Shown: piece after piece, positions 1-9,491 of the stretch
Numbering within the stretch: position 1 is the stretch's first letter
Layout of the letters: every line of letters starts with the position of its first letter
From: Methylobacterium sp. E-005
GTDB lineage: Bacteria > Pseudomonadota > Alphaproteobacteria > Rhizobiales > Beijerinckiaceae
Reading direction: 5' to 3'
Assembly: GCF_022829725.1 (NCBI RefSeq)
Contig: NZ_JAKSYG010000026.1
Coordinates: 1-64,000, forward strand
DNA length: 64,000 bases
Position numbers and translations under genes: made by a program
The notes under the pieces: generated by a model
The model's database searches: none
What the model was told of the DNA's origin: nothing
What the model saw: the letters and a program-made list of their open reading frames with translations, nothing else

Positions 1-274
1 CGGGCTGCTTCTAGCAGGTGGGGATCGGGCTACCCCTGGAGTCGGTCCGTCCCTGAGTACTCTTGCCCTACACGACGCTCTTCCGGTCTCCCGCTGCCAG
101 AAGGCATCCGCGGCCCGCGTGTAGGATCGTCGCTGCTCACGGGCGCAGGCGCGCAGGCGCGGATCGGGCTCGCCGTGGCGTCCGTCGCTCCGCGGTGTCC
201 CTAGGTCGGATCGGCCACACGCCCTCCCTCCCCCGCAGAGGGGGGAGGGGATGAGGCGGCCTCGTCCCGCTCCA
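1..274. other. Contig-end segment with sequencing adapter; no gene
   Basis: Bases 59-89 match the end of the Illumina read-1 adapter with two mismatches (positions 65 and 86). Bases 1-58 lie outside the adapter and may be chimeric or low-quality sequence. Between about 219 and 254 lies a C-rich/G-rich inverted repeat of the type seen elsewhere in the window near 7660-7825; it could end mdtB transcription. The mdtC gene that often follows mdtB is not present before the edge. A short open frame here translates the adapter itself and is not a gene. Confidence 0.85.
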
Positions 275-3200
275 TCACGGCAACACCTCACCGCCTTCAA
301 TCTCCGGGCGCCGCCCGGAAATCCGCCGCTCCAGCCGGTCGAACGCCAGATAGATCACCGGCGTCGTGAACAGCGTCAGCACCTGGCTGACGATCAGGCC
401 GCCCGCGATGCAGATGCCGAGCGGCTGGCGCAGCTCCGAGCCCACCCCCGTACCCAGGATCAGCGGCACCGCGGCGAAGAGCGCCGCCAGCGTCGTCATC
501 AGGATCGGCCGGAAGCGCAGCAGGCAGGCCTGGAAGATCGCCTCCCGGGGGTCGAGCCCGTCCTCACGCTCCGCCTGGAGCGCGAAGTCGATCATCATGA
601 TGGCGTTCTTCTTCACGATGCCGATCAGGAGCACGATGCCGATCACCGCGATGATGTCGAGCGACAGCCCGAACAGCATCAGGCCGAGCAGCGCCCCGAT
701 CCCCGCCGAGGGCAGGGTCGAGAGGATCGTGATCGGGTGGATGAAGCTCTCGTAGAGCACGCCCAGCACGATGTAGACCGTGACGATCGCCGCCAGCACC
801 AGGAACAGCTCGTTGCTGAGCGCCGCCTGGAAGGCGAAGACCGAGCCCTGTGGCACCACCCGGAACGAGGGCGGCAGGCCGATCTCGGCCTTGGCCTGAT
901 CGATCGCCTCCACCGCCTGTCCCAGGGCCGCGCCGGGCGCGAGATTGAACGACACGGTGGTGGCCGGGAACTGGCCGAGATGCGAGATCAGCAGCGGCGC
1001 CCGCCGCTCGCTGATCCGTGCCACGGCCGAGAGTGGCACCTGTCCGTTGGTCGCCGTGGACGAGGGCAGATAGATCGAATCGAGGCTGCGGAGCGTCGTG
1101 TGCAGCTTCGGGTCGGCCTCCAGGATCACCCGGTACTGGTTGGACTGGGTGAAGATGGTCGAGATGATCCGCTGGCCGAAAGCGTCGTAGAGGGCGTTGT
1201 CGATGGTGGCCGGGGTGATGCCGTAGCGGCCGGCGGTCGGCCGGTCGATCGTCACGTAGGCGGCGAGCCCCTGGCCCTGGTGATCGCTGGCGACGTCCAT
1301 CACCACCGGCGACTTCGCCAGGGCCTCGGTGAAGCGCGGCACCCAGGTCTCGAAATCGTCGATGTTCGGGCTCTCCAGGATGACTTGGTACTGGGTCGCC
1401 GAGACCGCGGTGTCGATCGTCAGGTCCTGGACCGGCTGCATGTAGAGCCGCATGCCGGGCTGGTTGGCGGCCGCCGCCGAGATCCGCCGGATGATCGCGC
1501 TGGCGGATGCCGTGCGCGCCTCCCGGGGCTTCAGGTTGATCAGCATCCGGCCGGAATTGAGCGTGACGTTCTGGCCGTCGACCCCGATGAACGAGGACAG
1601 GTTCGCGACGTCCGGGTCCTTGAGGACGATCTCGGCCATCCGCTGCTGACGCTCGGCCATGGCCCCATACGACACGGATTGGTCGGCCTGCGTGATGCCC
1701 TGGATCACGCCGGTATCCTGCACGGGGAAGAAGCCCTTGGGGATCACCACGAACAGGTAGGCGGTGAGCGCCAGTGTGCCGAGCGCCACCAGCAGCGTCA
1801 GGCCCTGGTGGTTCAGGACGACCCGCAGCGCCCGGCCGTAGGCCTCGATCGTGCCGTCGATGGCGCGGCGGCCGAGGCGTGAGATCGCGCCCTCCCGGCG
1901 GCGGGCCTGGGACTCGGGGGCGTGCTTCAGGAGCCGCGCGCACAGCATCGGCACCAGGGTCAGCGACACCACCGCCGAGATGACGATCGTGGCCGCCAGC
2001 GTGATGGCGAATTCGTGGAACAGCCGCCCGACCACGTCGCCCATGAACAGAAGCGGGATCAGCACGGCGATCAGCGAGACGGTGAGCGAGATGATGGTGA
2101 AGCCGATCTCGCGGGAGCCCTTGAGCGCCGCCTCCAGGGGCGAATCGCCGGCCTCGACGTGGCGGGCGATGTTCTCGATCACCACGATGGCGTCGTCGAC
2201 CACGAAGCCGGTCGCGATGGTCAGCGCCATCAACGACAGGTTGTCGAGGGAGAAGCCGTAGAGGTCCATCACCGACAGGGCGCCGACCAGCGACAGGGGC
2301 ACCGACAGGCTCGGGATCAGGGTCGCCGACAGGCTGCGCAGGAACAGGAAGATCACCAGCACGACGAGCGCGATGGCGAGGCCCAGCTCGAACTGCACGT
2401 CCTCCACGGAGGCGCGGATCGTGGTTGTGCGGTCGGTGAGCGGCGCCACCGCCACGGCGGCCGGCAGGCTCGCCTGGAGCTGGGGCAGCAGGGATTTGAT
2501 CTTGTCGACGGTCGCGATGACGTTGGCGCCGGGCTGGCGCTGGATGTTGAGGATCACCGCCGGCGTCGTGTCGGCCCAGGCGCCGAGCTTGGTGTTCTCC
2601 GGCCCCTCGACCACGTCAGCCACCTCCGAGAGCATCACCGGAGCGCCGTTGCGGTAGGCGATGATCGCCGAATTGTAGGCCTTCGGGTCGCGGATCTGGT
2701 CGTTGGCGTTGATCGCGTAGGACTGCTTCGGCCCGTCGATCGTGCCCTTCGGCGTGTTGACGTTGAGGTTGGTGATGGTGGTGCGCAGGTCGTCGATGTT
2801 GAGCCCGTAGGCGGCGAGCGCCCGGGCGTTGAACCGCACCCGCACGGAGGGCCGCTGGCCGCCCGAGATGCTGACGAGGCCGACACCCGCCACCTGACTG
2901 ATCTTCTGGGCGAGACGCGACTCGGCGAGGTCGCGCACCTGGGTCAGCGGCAGGGTCTTCGAGGTGAGCGCGAGCGTCAGGACCGGGGCGTCGGCCGGGT
3001 TGACCTTGGCGTAGATCGGCGGCGCCGGCAGGTCTGACGGGAGCAAATTACCGGCGGCGTTGATCGCCGCCTGGACCTGCTGCTCGGCGATGTCCAGCGA
3101 CAGGTCGAGGCTGAACTGCAGGGTGATGACCGAGGCGCCCGCCGAGGATTGCGAGGTCATCTGGTTGAGGTTGGCGAGCTGGCCGAACTGCCGCTCCAGG

Positions 3201-3397
3201 GGCGCCGTCACCGAGGAGGTCATCACCTCGGGGCTGGCGCCGGGATAGAAGGTCTGGATCTGGATCGTCGGGTAATCGACCGCCGGCAGCGCCGAGACCG
3301 GCAGTTTCAGGTACGACACGCCGCCGACGATCAGGATCGCCAGCATCAACAGCGTCGTGGCGACCGGGCGCAGGATGAAGAGGCGGGACGGGTTCAT
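275..3397 (-). CDS. mdtB: RND multidrug efflux permease, MdtB type
   Basis: Inner-membrane proton-driven pump subunit of a tripartite efflux system; it works with the membrane-fusion protein encoded just upstream. At 1040 residues it has the length usual for MdtB. The N-terminal cytoplasmic start and first membrane helix (residues about 10-30) are followed by a periplasmic porter domain, then the helix-4 motif with paired aspartates ([13 protein letters not shown], near residue 400), the hallmark of proton relay in RND pumps. A second helix/porter/helix repeat fills the C-terminal half. The ATG at 3395-3397 begins [11 protein letters not shown], a typical RND start. It lies 283 bases downstream of mdtA on the same strand, with a long hairpin in the gap. 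A partner mdtC is expected but not seen, as the contig ends. Substrate cannot be told from sequence. Confidence 0.93.
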   Translation of the reverse strand: MNPSRLFILRPVATTLLMLAILIVGGVSYLKLPVSALPAVDYPTIQIQTFYPGASPEVMTSSVTAPLERQFGQLANLNQMTSQSSAGASVITLQFSLDLSLDIAEQQVQAAINAAGNLLPSDLPAPPIYAKVNPADAPVLTLALTSKTLPLTQVRDLAESRLAQKISQVAGVGLVSISGGQRPSVRVRFNARALAAYGLNIDDLRTTITNLNVNTPKGTIDGPKQSYAINANDQIRDPKAYNSAIIAYRNGAPVMLSEVADVVEGPENTKLGAWADTTPAVILNIQRQPGANVIATVDKIKSLLPQLQASLPAAVAVAPLTDRTTTIRASVEDVQFELGLAIALVVLVIFLFLRSLSATLIPSLSVPLSLVGALSVMDLYGFSLDNLSLMALTIATGFVVDDAIVVIENIARHVEAGDSPLEAALKGSREIGFTIISLTVSLIAVLIPLLFMGDVVGRLFHEFAITLAATIVISAVVSLTLVPMLCARLLKHAPESQARRREGAISRLGRRAIDGTIEAYGRALRVVLNHQGLTLLVALGTLALTAYLFVVIPKGFFPVQDTGVIQGITQADQSVSYGAMAERQQRMAEIVLKDPDVANLSSFIGVDGQNVTLNSGRMLINLKPREARTASASAIIRRISAAAANQPGMRLYMQPVQDLTIDTAVSATQYQVILESPNIDDFETWVPRFTEALAKSPVVMDVASDHQGQGLAAYVTIDRPTAGRYGITPATIDNALYDAFGQRIISTIFTQSNQYRVILEADPKLHTTLRSLDSIYLPSSTATNGQVPLSAVARISERRAPLLISHLGQFPATTVSFNLAPGAALGQAVEAIDQAKAEIGLPPSFRVVPQGSVFAFQAALSNELFLVLAAIVTVYIVLGVLYESFIHPITILSTLPSAGIGALLGLMLFGLSLDIIAVIGIVLLIGIVKKNAIMMIDFALQAEREDGLDPREAIFQACLLRFRPILMTTLAALFAAVPLILGTGVGSELRQPLGICIAGGLIVSQVLTLFTTPVIYLAFDRLERRISGRRPEIEGGEVLP

Positions 3398-3480
3398 GGC
3401 AGAAGCCCGCTGTCCGTCCCCACCCGGGAGGAGATCGCGCGGCCAGGCGCTGGGATCGCGAGCGACGAATTTCCCATCCT

Positions 3481-3597
3481 CGCCCTCATCCTGAGGCGCC
3501 GGAGCGCAGCGGAGGCCTCGAAGGAGTCCTCCAGCCAGCCGCGCGATCCCTGGAGCTCTCCTTCAAGGCTGCTACGCAGCACCTCAGGATGAGGGCG
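3481..3597. repeat. Long inverted repeat between mdtA and mdtB
   Basis: A perfect 16-base arm (3481-3496, CGCCCTCATCCTGAGG) is repeated in inverse at 3582-3597. Nested inside is a second near-perfect arm pair, GCCTCGAAGGAG (about 3514-3525) and CTCCTTCAAGGC (about 3558-3569), with one mismatch. The whole element can fold into a hairpin over 100 bases long. It has the look of a dispersed intergenic palindromic element, and it sits between two genes of one presumed operon. Confidence 0.8.
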
Positions 3598-3680
3598 CGA
3601 TTGGGACTGACCTCCCGAAACCTTCCAAGGTCCGCAAAGGGGGAAGAGGAGGCCGCGCGTCTCGCGCGCCAAGCCCGCGC

Positions 3681-5069
3681 TCACTGCGCCTGACGGCGCC
3701 GGTGCCGACGACCGCCCTCCGCTGTCCCTTGTGAATCCGCCGCGGTCTCGGTGGGTGCGCCCGACTTCACCTCACCCTTGCCGTCCGGCTTCGCCTCGGC
3801 GGCCTTGCCCGTATCCGCCTGCGCGCCCTCGGTGATGCGCACCGGCGCGCCGTCCTTCAGCCGGTCAGTGCCGTCGGTCACGACGCGGTCGCCCGGGTTC
3901 AGCCCCGAGGCCACCACGCTGTTGGTCCCGTCGGTCTCGCCGGTCTTGATCGGCCGGACCGTGACCTTGTTGTCCCCGTCCATCAGGTAGACGTAGGTGC
4001 CGGGCGTGCCCTGGAGCAGGGCGGCGTTCGGCACCAGCGTCGCGCCCCGCACCGTGTCGACGGTCAGCTTGGCGTTGACGAACTGGTTCGGAAACAACTC
4101 CTCGTCGGCGTTATCGAACAGGGCGCGCAGCTTCACGGTGCCGGTGGTCGTGTCGATCTGGTTGTCGACCGTATCGAGCCGGCCGGTGGCGATCTCGTGG
4201 GCGTCGCCGCGGTCGTAGGCCCGCACGGTGAGCTTCGCGCCCGCCCGCACCTGCCGCATCACCCGCGCCACGTCGTCCTCCGGCAGGGTGAACACCACCG
4301 AGATCGGGTGCAGCTGGGTCACCACCACGATCGCCGTCGAGGCGGCCGAGATGTAGTTGCCCTGATCGACCTGCCGCAGGCCGACCCGGCCGTCCACCGG
4401 CGAGACGATGTGCGTGTAGGTGATGTTGAGCTTCTGCTGGTCGACCAGCGCCTGGTCGGCCGCCACCGTGCCCTCGTTCTGCTTCACGAGCGCGGCCTGC
4501 GTGTCGACGTTCTGCTTGGAGATCGAATCCTGGCGGTTCAGCGTCTGGTAGCGCTGGAGATCGAGCTTCGAGTTCTGGAGGAGCGCCTGATCGCGGGCGA
4601 GCTGGCCCTGGTACTGGGCGAGCAGGGCCTCGTAGGGTCGGGAATCGATCCGGGCGAGCTCGTCGCCCGCCTTGACGTTCTGACCTTCCTGGAACTGCAC
4701 CTGAGTCAGGTAGCCGCTGATCTGCGACTTCACCGTCACGGTGGCGAGCGGCGTCACCGTGCCGAGCCCTTGGAGGATCACCGGCATGTCGCCGGTCGTC
4801 ACGCTGGCGATGCCCACCGCCTGCGGCATGTCGGCGCCGCCGTGCCGGCCGCCGCGACCGCCGCCCTTGTGGGCCGTCGCGGGCTCCGCGCCCTTGTCGG
4901 TCCGCGCCTCGTACCAGCGGTGGCCGATCGCCCCGGCGCCCGCGAGCAGCGCCAGGATCACGAGCCAGCGGATCGGCCGGAACCGCCGCGTCCGGACCTC
5001 GCGCGCGGGCGCCTCGCCGGGCTGGTAGGCGCGGGCCGTGTCGGTCCGGATCGGTGAACTCTCGTTCAT
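3681..5069 (-). CDS. mdtA: RND efflux membrane-fusion protein, MdtA type
   Basis: Periplasmic adaptor of the RND pump, linking the MdtB-type permease to an outer-membrane channel. From the ATG at 5067-5069 (MNESSPIRTD) the protein has a basic N-terminus and one membrane anchor (WLVILALLAGAGAIGHRW, about residues 34-51). It then has a glycine/histidine-rich linker, the lipoyl-type half motif (SGYLTQVQFQEGQNVKAGDE), a coiled-coil hairpin rich in Gln and Leu, and a beta-barrel domain. The tail is a charged low-complexity stretch ending in HRRRQAQ. The frame is open to 5144, so an upstream start is possible. I chose 5069 because the residues before it look unlike a family N-terminus, although no strong ribosome site precedes either start. 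Confidence 0.9.
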   Translation of the reverse strand: MNESSPIRTDTARAYQPGEAPAREVRTRRFRPIRWLVILALLAGAGAIGHRWYEARTDKGAEPATAHKGGGRGGRHGGADMPQAVGIASVTTGDMPVILQGLGTVTPLATVTVKSQISGYLTQVQFQEGQNVKAGDELARIDSRPYEALLAQYQGQLARDQALLQNSKLDLQRYQTLNRQDSISKQNVDTQAALVKQNEGTVAADQALVDQQKLNITYTHIVSPVDGRVGLRQVDQGNYISAASTAIVVVTQLHPISVVFTLPEDDVARVMRQVRAGAKLTVRAYDRGDAHEIATGRLDTVDNQIDTTTGTVKLRALFDNADEELFPNQFVNAKLTVDTVRGATLVPNAALLQGTPGTYVYLMDGDNKVTVRPIKTGETDGTNSVVASGLNPGDRVVTDGTDRLKDGAPVRITEGAQADTGKAAEAKPDGKGEVKSGAPTETAADSQGTAEGGRRHRRRQAQ

Positions 5070-5912
5070 GACTGACTCATATCTGACCGGAGCCAAGGCC
5101 CATCCCATCTGTGAGGATGGATGAGCTTGGCCCCGCGTGTCCAAACCCCAGTGCCGGCCCCCGCGACGCTGATCCCGGAGGCTGGGTCTGAGATCGAGGC
5201 CGTCTCGTATCGCCGGGTGGCGGAAACGATCCCCGGCGCTGAGCCTAAGCCCATAATGTTATCTGGGGCCTGTACGGCCCCTGACCGCGGCGACATCTTC
5301 GCCGCCCAGGCGATGATTGAACGGTGCCCGCCCAATGCGCCGTCACTAGGGCGACGAGGTTTCAGTCGTGTTGCTGGTGGTCCTGCTGCGGGACCGCGTA
5401 GGCGCGCAGGACCGCCTGGAACGCCCCGTCCACCTGGGTGACCGGCAGGGCGCACCGAAGGGTCACGCCGAGACCCGCGATCAGCAGGGCGAGGAGGAGA
5501 CAGCGTGCGACCGGCTGCATCGTCGGTTCCGAACGGTCGCTGGCCATCATGGCTCCACGCGGCGACCGCGACATCAGCCCGTCCATCGTCATACGCGATC
5601 AGGAATGGTCGAACGGAGAGCCTAACCCCAGAACGCCGAAAGGGCCACCGACCCGCAAGTCGATGGCCCTTCCTGAGGACCGGAGCGACATCCTGCTGAC
5701 CGGGCGAGGGGGCGAAGCCCTGCCGGCAGGAATGCCGTTCCAGCCGTGAGGAGAACCTACGATACGAGTGATGAAAGTCAACATTCGTCAGCGATGCGGT
5801 TCCGGCGCCGCGATGCGTCTGTGCGAAGGCGCACATTCCGCATTCTGCCGACCCCATGCTACAGGCTGCCCATGCTGAGCCTGTTCCGGCCCGACCTTCC
5901 GTTCCGCCCCGC
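5070..5912. other. Long intergenic region
   Basis: 843 bases between divergent mdtA and the aminotransferase gene. It must hold the promoters of both. The only coding candidate is a small minus-strand membrane peptide (listed separately). No TetR, MarR or two-component gene that might control the pump is encoded here. I see no clear operator or RNA gene. Confidence 0.6.
5362..5592 (-). CDS. Possible small single-pass membrane protein
   Basis: Up to 76 residues, or 52 if translation starts at the inner ATG at 5518-5520 (MQPVARCLLLALLIAG). The shorter form would begin directly with a hydrophobic helix (CLLLALLIAGLGVTL), followed by about 30 polar residues ending in DHQQHD, consistent with a signal anchor or secreted peptide. 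I recognise no family. The support is only the helix and the lack of any other gene in the gap; it could be a chance open frame in GC-rich DNA. Confidence 0.3.
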   Translation of the reverse strand: MTMDGLMSRSPRGAMMASDRSEPTMQPVARCLLLALLIAGLGVTLRCALPVTQVDGAFQAVLRAYAVPQQDHQQHD

Positions 5913-7067
5913 ATGAACCCGGTCTTCGCGACGCTGCCCACGACGGTGTTCGAGACGATGTCGCGGCTCGCCCGGACCCACGGCGCGATCAATCTCGGCC
6001 AGGGGTTCCCCGACGATCCGGGACCCGCCGATATCCGTCAGCACGGCGCCCGGGCCCTGGTCGAGGGCTGGAACCAGTATCCGCCGATGATGGGTGTGCC
6101 GGCCCTGCGCGCGGCCGTGGCGACCCATTACGCGGCGCATCAGGGGCTCACCCTCGATCCGGAGACCGAGGTGATGGTCACCTCCGGCGCCACCGAGGCC
6201 CTGGCCGGGGCGCTGCTCGCCCTGATCGAGCCCGGCGACGAGGTCGTGCTGTTCGCCCCCCTCTATGACGCCTACCTGCCGCTGGTCCGGCGCGCCGGGG
6301 GCGTGCCGCGGGTCGTCACCCTGACGCCGCCGGCCTTCCACCTCGACGAAGCCGCCCTGGCGGCGGCCTTCAGCGAACGCACCAAGGTCGTGGTGCTCAA
6401 CAACCCGCTCAACCCCAGCGCCACCCTGTTCGGGCCGGACGACCTCGCGCTGCTCGCCCGCTTCTGCTGCCGCTACGACGTGACCGCGCTCTGCGACGAA
6501 GTCTGGGAGCACGTGGTCTTCGACGGGGCACGCCACGTCCCGCTCATGGCGCTGCCCGGGATGCGCGAGCGGACCGTGAAGATCGGCTCGGCGGGCAAGA
6601 TCTTCTCGCTCACCGGCTGGAAGGTCGGCTTCGTGATGGCCGATGCCCGGCTGATGCAGGGGCTCGCCAAGGCGCACCAGTTCCTCACCTTCACCACGCC
6701 GCCGAATCTTCAGGAAGCGGTGGCCTATGGCCTCGCCAAGCCGCCGGACTGGTTCGACGCCATGCGGGCCGGCTATGCCCGGTCCCGGGACCGGCTCTCC
6801 GACGGCCTGCGGGCGCTGGGCTTTCCCGTCCTGCCGGGCCAAGCGACGTGGTTCCTCAACATCGACATCGCGGGCCTCGATCTGGGGGATGACGTGGCGT
6901 TCTGCGAGGCGCTCGTCACCCGCCACGGCGTCGCGGCGATCCCGGTGAGCGCCTTCTATCCGGATGCCTCCGTGCGGAGCCTCGTGCGCCTCTGCTTCGC
7001 CAAGGAGGACGCCACCCTGGATGCCGCCCTCGACCGGATGAGCGGTCTCGCCCGGAAGGCCGCATGA
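5913..7067 (+). CDS. Class I/II pyridoxal-phosphate aminotransferase
   Basis: Fold-type I PLP enzyme that transfers an amino group from an amino acid to a 2-oxo acid. The N-terminal INLGQGFPDDPGP motif and the SGATEAL and NNPLNPSA motifs fit the YbdL/kynurenine-aminotransferase branch. The lysine in SAGKIFSLTGWKVG is the PLP Schiff-base residue. Length from the ATG at 5913 is 384 residues, usual for the family. The frame is open to an ATG at 5856, but the family normally starts near MNPVFATLPTTVFE. Followed by a DUF4112 gene on the same strand. The exact amino donor is not predictable; methionine or kynurenine are typical for this branch. Confidence 0.88.
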   Translation: MNPVFATLPTTVFETMSRLARTHGAINLGQGFPDDPGPADIRQHGARALVEGWNQYPPMMGVPALRAAVATHYAAHQGLTLDPETEVMVTSGATEALAGALLALIEPGDEVVLFAPLYDAYLPLVRRAGGVPRVVTLTPPAFHLDEAALAAAFSERTKVVVLNNPLNPSATLFGPDDLALLARFCCRYDVTALCDEVWEHVVFDGARHVPLMALPGMRERTVKIGSAGKIFSLTGWKVGFVMADARLMQGLAKAHQFLTFTTPPNLQEAVAYGLAKPPDWFDAMRAGYARSRDRLSDGLRALGFPVLPGQATWFLNIDIAGLDLGDDVAFCEALVTRHGVAAIPVSAFYPDASVRSLVRLCFAKEDATLDAALDRMSGLARKAA

Positions 7068-7148
7068 GCCGCGCGCGCCCTGTCCTTGCGGGGATCCGAC
7101 CGGGGGGCCACATCGTTGAACGCGATGGCTTCCCCACGGACCGCAACC

Positions 7149-7625
7149 ATGGATTTCACCCAGGCCCCCCCGGCCGGGCGCTTCGCCCGGGCCGAAACCA
7201 CATCCGGCGGCCGACCGCCGTTCCTGTCGGCGGATCTCGGCCGCGAGGCGAGCCTCGCCCGGCTGGAGACGCTGGCCCATCTGATGGACACGGCGTTCAT
7301 CATCCCGGGCATCAACCGGCGGGTCGGGTTCGACGCGCTGATCGGCCTCGTGCCGGTGATCGGCGACGTCGCCGGCATGGTGATCTCGTCCTTCATCGTC
7401 TACGAGGCCAAGCGCCTCGGGGCGCCGCGCTGGCTGGTGGCCCGGATGGGGCTCAACGTGGCCTTCGACGGGCTGCTGGGCGCGGTACCGATCGCCGGCG
7501 ACCTGTTCGACGCCGCCTTCAAGGCCAACCGCCGCAACGTCCGGCTGCTGCGCCACTGGATGGAGCGCAGCGGCGGCCTGCGCCCCGGCGAGATCGAGGG
7601 AACCGCGACCCGGCTCGACGGCTGA
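7149..7625 (+). CDS. DUF4112 domain protein
   Basis: 158 residues from the ATG at 7149 (MDFTQAPPAGRF). The conserved DUF4112 core runs from LETLAHLMDTAFIIPG to the C-terminus and includes GFDALIGLVPVIGDVAG and a second related GLLGAVPIAGDLFDAAFKANRRN segment. These glycine- and proline-bearing hydrophobic stretches suggest a membrane-associated fold. The function is unknown. Starts at 7086 or 7125 are also open; none has a strong ribosome site. It lies 81 bases after the aminotransferase gene and may be co-transcribed with it. Confidence 0.82.
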   Translation: MDFTQAPPAGRFARAETTSGGRPPFLSADLGREASLARLETLAHLMDTAFIIPGINRRVGFDALIGLVPVIGDVAGMVISSFIVYEAKRLGAPRWLVARMGLNVAFDGLLGAVPIAGDLFDAAFKANRRNVRLLRHWMERSGGLRPGEIEGTATRLDG

Positions 7626-7659
7626 ACGTCTCAGCGCTCTCAGACCTCGGCGTTCTCCC

Positions 7660-7825
7660 TCCCCCCGCTGCGGGGGAAGGTAGCCTGCGCAGCAAGGGGG
7701 GAGAGGGGCTGCGCGACGGTTCAGGCCATGAATCCGGTCGCGCCTCCTTGGGAAGCGGCGCCCCCCTCTCCCGACCCGGCCCGACGGCCGGGCCATCCGC
7801 CCGCGCAGCAGGGGAAGGGCGTGCG
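7660..7825. repeat. C-rich/G-rich intergenic repeat
   Basis: Between the DUF4112 and permease genes lie alternating runs such as CTCCCCCCGCTGCGGGGGA and, about 100 bases later, a second set of pyrimidine-rich then purine-rich runs around ACGGCCGGGC and GCAGCAGGGGAAGGG. The arms can pair with each other. The same style of element occurs at 219-254 and in a shorter form near 23840-23870, so this looks like a dispersed intergenic repeat of this genome. Confidence 0.5.
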
Positions 7826-7854
7826 CGCTCTGCCAGGTTCGGGAGCCTCCCGCG

Positions 7855-9066
7855 ATGAACGAAGTCGCCCGCCCCGACGGGGGCATGGCCGTGCCCGCCC
7901 CGATGCCGGGCGCCCAGCCCATCGTCCTGCGGCCGGATGAAGGCGCTCCCCCGCCGCCGGCCCCGGCGGGACGGCGCGGCCTGTCGCCGATCAATCGGCG
8001 GCGGCTGAAGAATTTCCGCCGCAATCGCCTCGGTTCCGCGTCATTCCTGATCTTCACGGTCCTGTTCGTCGCCAGCCTGTTCGCCGAGTTCATCGCCAAC
8101 GACCGGCCGATCGTCCTGTCCTACAAGGGCGAGTGGCTGGTGCCGGTGCTGGTCGATTACCCGGAGGAGAAGTTCGGCGGGTTCCTCGCGCAGACCGATT
8201 ACCGCTCCCCCGAAATCCGCAAGGAAATCGCTGCGAACGGCTGGGCCCTTTGGCCGCCGATTCCGTTCTCCTACGACACGATCAACGAGGATCTGCCGAC
8301 CCCCTCGCCATCGCCGCCGACCTGGATGCTCACGGACGCGCAGTGCAAGCCGGTCGCTGAGAAACTCGGAGGCGCGACCTGTTCGGACATCCCCTGGCAC
8401 TGGCTCGGCACCGACAACACCACCCGCGACGTCCTGGCCCGGGTGATCTACGGCTTCCGGATCTCGGTGCTGTTCGGCCTGATCCTGGCGGCTGTCTCCT
8501 CCGTCATCGGCGTGGTGGCGGGGGCCGTGCAGGGCTATTTCGGCGGCTGGGTCGATCTCGCCTTCCAGCGCTTCATCGAGGTCTGGGGCGGGATCCCGAC
8601 CCTCTACCTGATCATCATCATCTCGGCCTTCATCGCCCCGGGCTTCTTCGTGCTGCTCGGGATCATGCTGCTGTTCTCCTGGGTGGCGCTGGTGAGCGTC
8701 GTGCGCGCCGAGTTCCTGCGCGCCCGGAACTTCGAATATGTCCGCGCCGCCCGGGCGCTGGGTCTGTCGAATATTCGCATCATGACGGTGCACCTGCTGC
8801 CGAACGCCATGGTGGCGACACTGACCTTCCTGCCGTTCATCCTGAACGGATCGATCACGACACTGACCTCCCTGGACTTCCTGGGCTTCGGTCTGCCACC
8901 GGGCTCGCCCTCGCTCGGGGAACTCCTTGCCCAGGGCAAGGACAACCTCACGGCGCCCTGGCTCGGGCTCACGGGCTTTCTGGTGATCGCCGTGATGCTG
9001 AGCCTGCTCGTCTTCGCCGGCGAAGCCGTGCGCGACGCCTTCGACCCGCGCAAGACCTTCGCGTGA
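7855..9066 (+). CDS. yejE: ABC transporter permease, YejE type
   Basis: Inner-membrane permease of a peptide-type ABC importer (YejABEF family). The 403-residue protein has a proline-rich cytoplasmic N-terminus, a first helix (SASFLIFTVLFVASLFAEFIA, about residues 62-82), a large periplasmic loop with SPPTWMLTDAQCKP, then the binding-protein-dependent transport core. The HWLGTDNTTRDVLARVIYGFRISVLFG motif opens the core, and the EYVRAARALGLSNIRIMTVHLLPNA loop near residue 300 contacts the ATPase. Its partner genes (yejA binding protein, yejB permease, yejF ATPase) are absent on both sides, which is unusual because the system is normally one operon. The ATG at 7855 is the natural start. Confidence 0.9.
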   Translation: MNEVARPDGGMAVPAPMPGAQPIVLRPDEGAPPPPAPAGRRGLSPINRRRLKNFRRNRLGSASFLIFTVLFVASLFAEFIANDRPIVLSYKGEWLVPVLVDYPEEKFGGFLAQTDYRSPEIRKEIAANGWALWPPIPFSYDTINEDLPTPSPSPPTWMLTDAQCKPVAEKLGGATCSDIPWHWLGTDNTTRDVLARVIYGFRISVLFGLILAAVSSVIGVVAGAVQGYFGGWVDLAFQRFIEVWGGIPTLYLIIIISAFIAPGFFVLLGIMLLFSWVALVSVVRAEFLRARNFEYVRAARALGLSNIRIMTVHLLPNAMVATLTFLPFILNGSITTLTSLDFLGFGLPPGSPSLGELLAQGKDNLTAPWLGLTGFLVIAVMLSLLVFAGEAVRDAFDPRKTFA

Positions 9067-9491
9067 CCGCGACTTGAGGTTAGCGATTCGCGAATCAGCC
9101 GGCGCTCCGAGGGTGCCGAATGTCGCAGGTGCGCCCAGGCCTCACGAAATCTTGCACGAAGCCCGCGGATGTTTCGCGCAGACCGATTAAACCGATCGCA
9201 GGACCGCCTGACACTGGGGCGTCCCCCTGAAGGTAAAGGTCTCTCCCGTCAACGAAAACTTGCTTTGGGGATCCGCGCAGCATTCACCCGTCGCACCTCG
9301 GTAAAGCCGCCGGGAAATGCCTTTTCAATGTCGTGAATGCAACTACACCCTGTAGGGATGGACCTGGGATGCAAACTTAGACTTTTGTCCAGACACAGTC
9401 CGATATAGGGACGACCTTGCTTTTTTCAGGCAGTGTCTTAACTCGCGAAAAGAGGGGACCCAACCAGGTTTCTAAATCAAGGAAAGAGAGA
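9067..9491. other. Intergenic region upstream of the MucR-type gene
   Basis: 425 bases with lower GC than the flanking genes, especially 9300-9490. It begins with a perfect 12-base palindrome, GATTCGCGAATC, at 9085-9096, just after the yejE stop. It ends with a purine-rich ribosome site before the regulator. The length leaves room for a long leader or small RNA, but I see no structure that proves one. MucR proteins commonly repress their own promoters at AT-rich sites, so this stretch is a likely target. Confidence 0.5.

Noticed and set aside
63..254. Short open frame at the left edge
   Set aside because: It translates the sequencing adapter and adjacent contig-end sequence.
5859..8099. 746-codon minus-strand frame over the aminotransferase, DUF4112 and permease genes
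   Set aside because: It spans three recognisable plus-strand genes and their gaps, and shows no domain.
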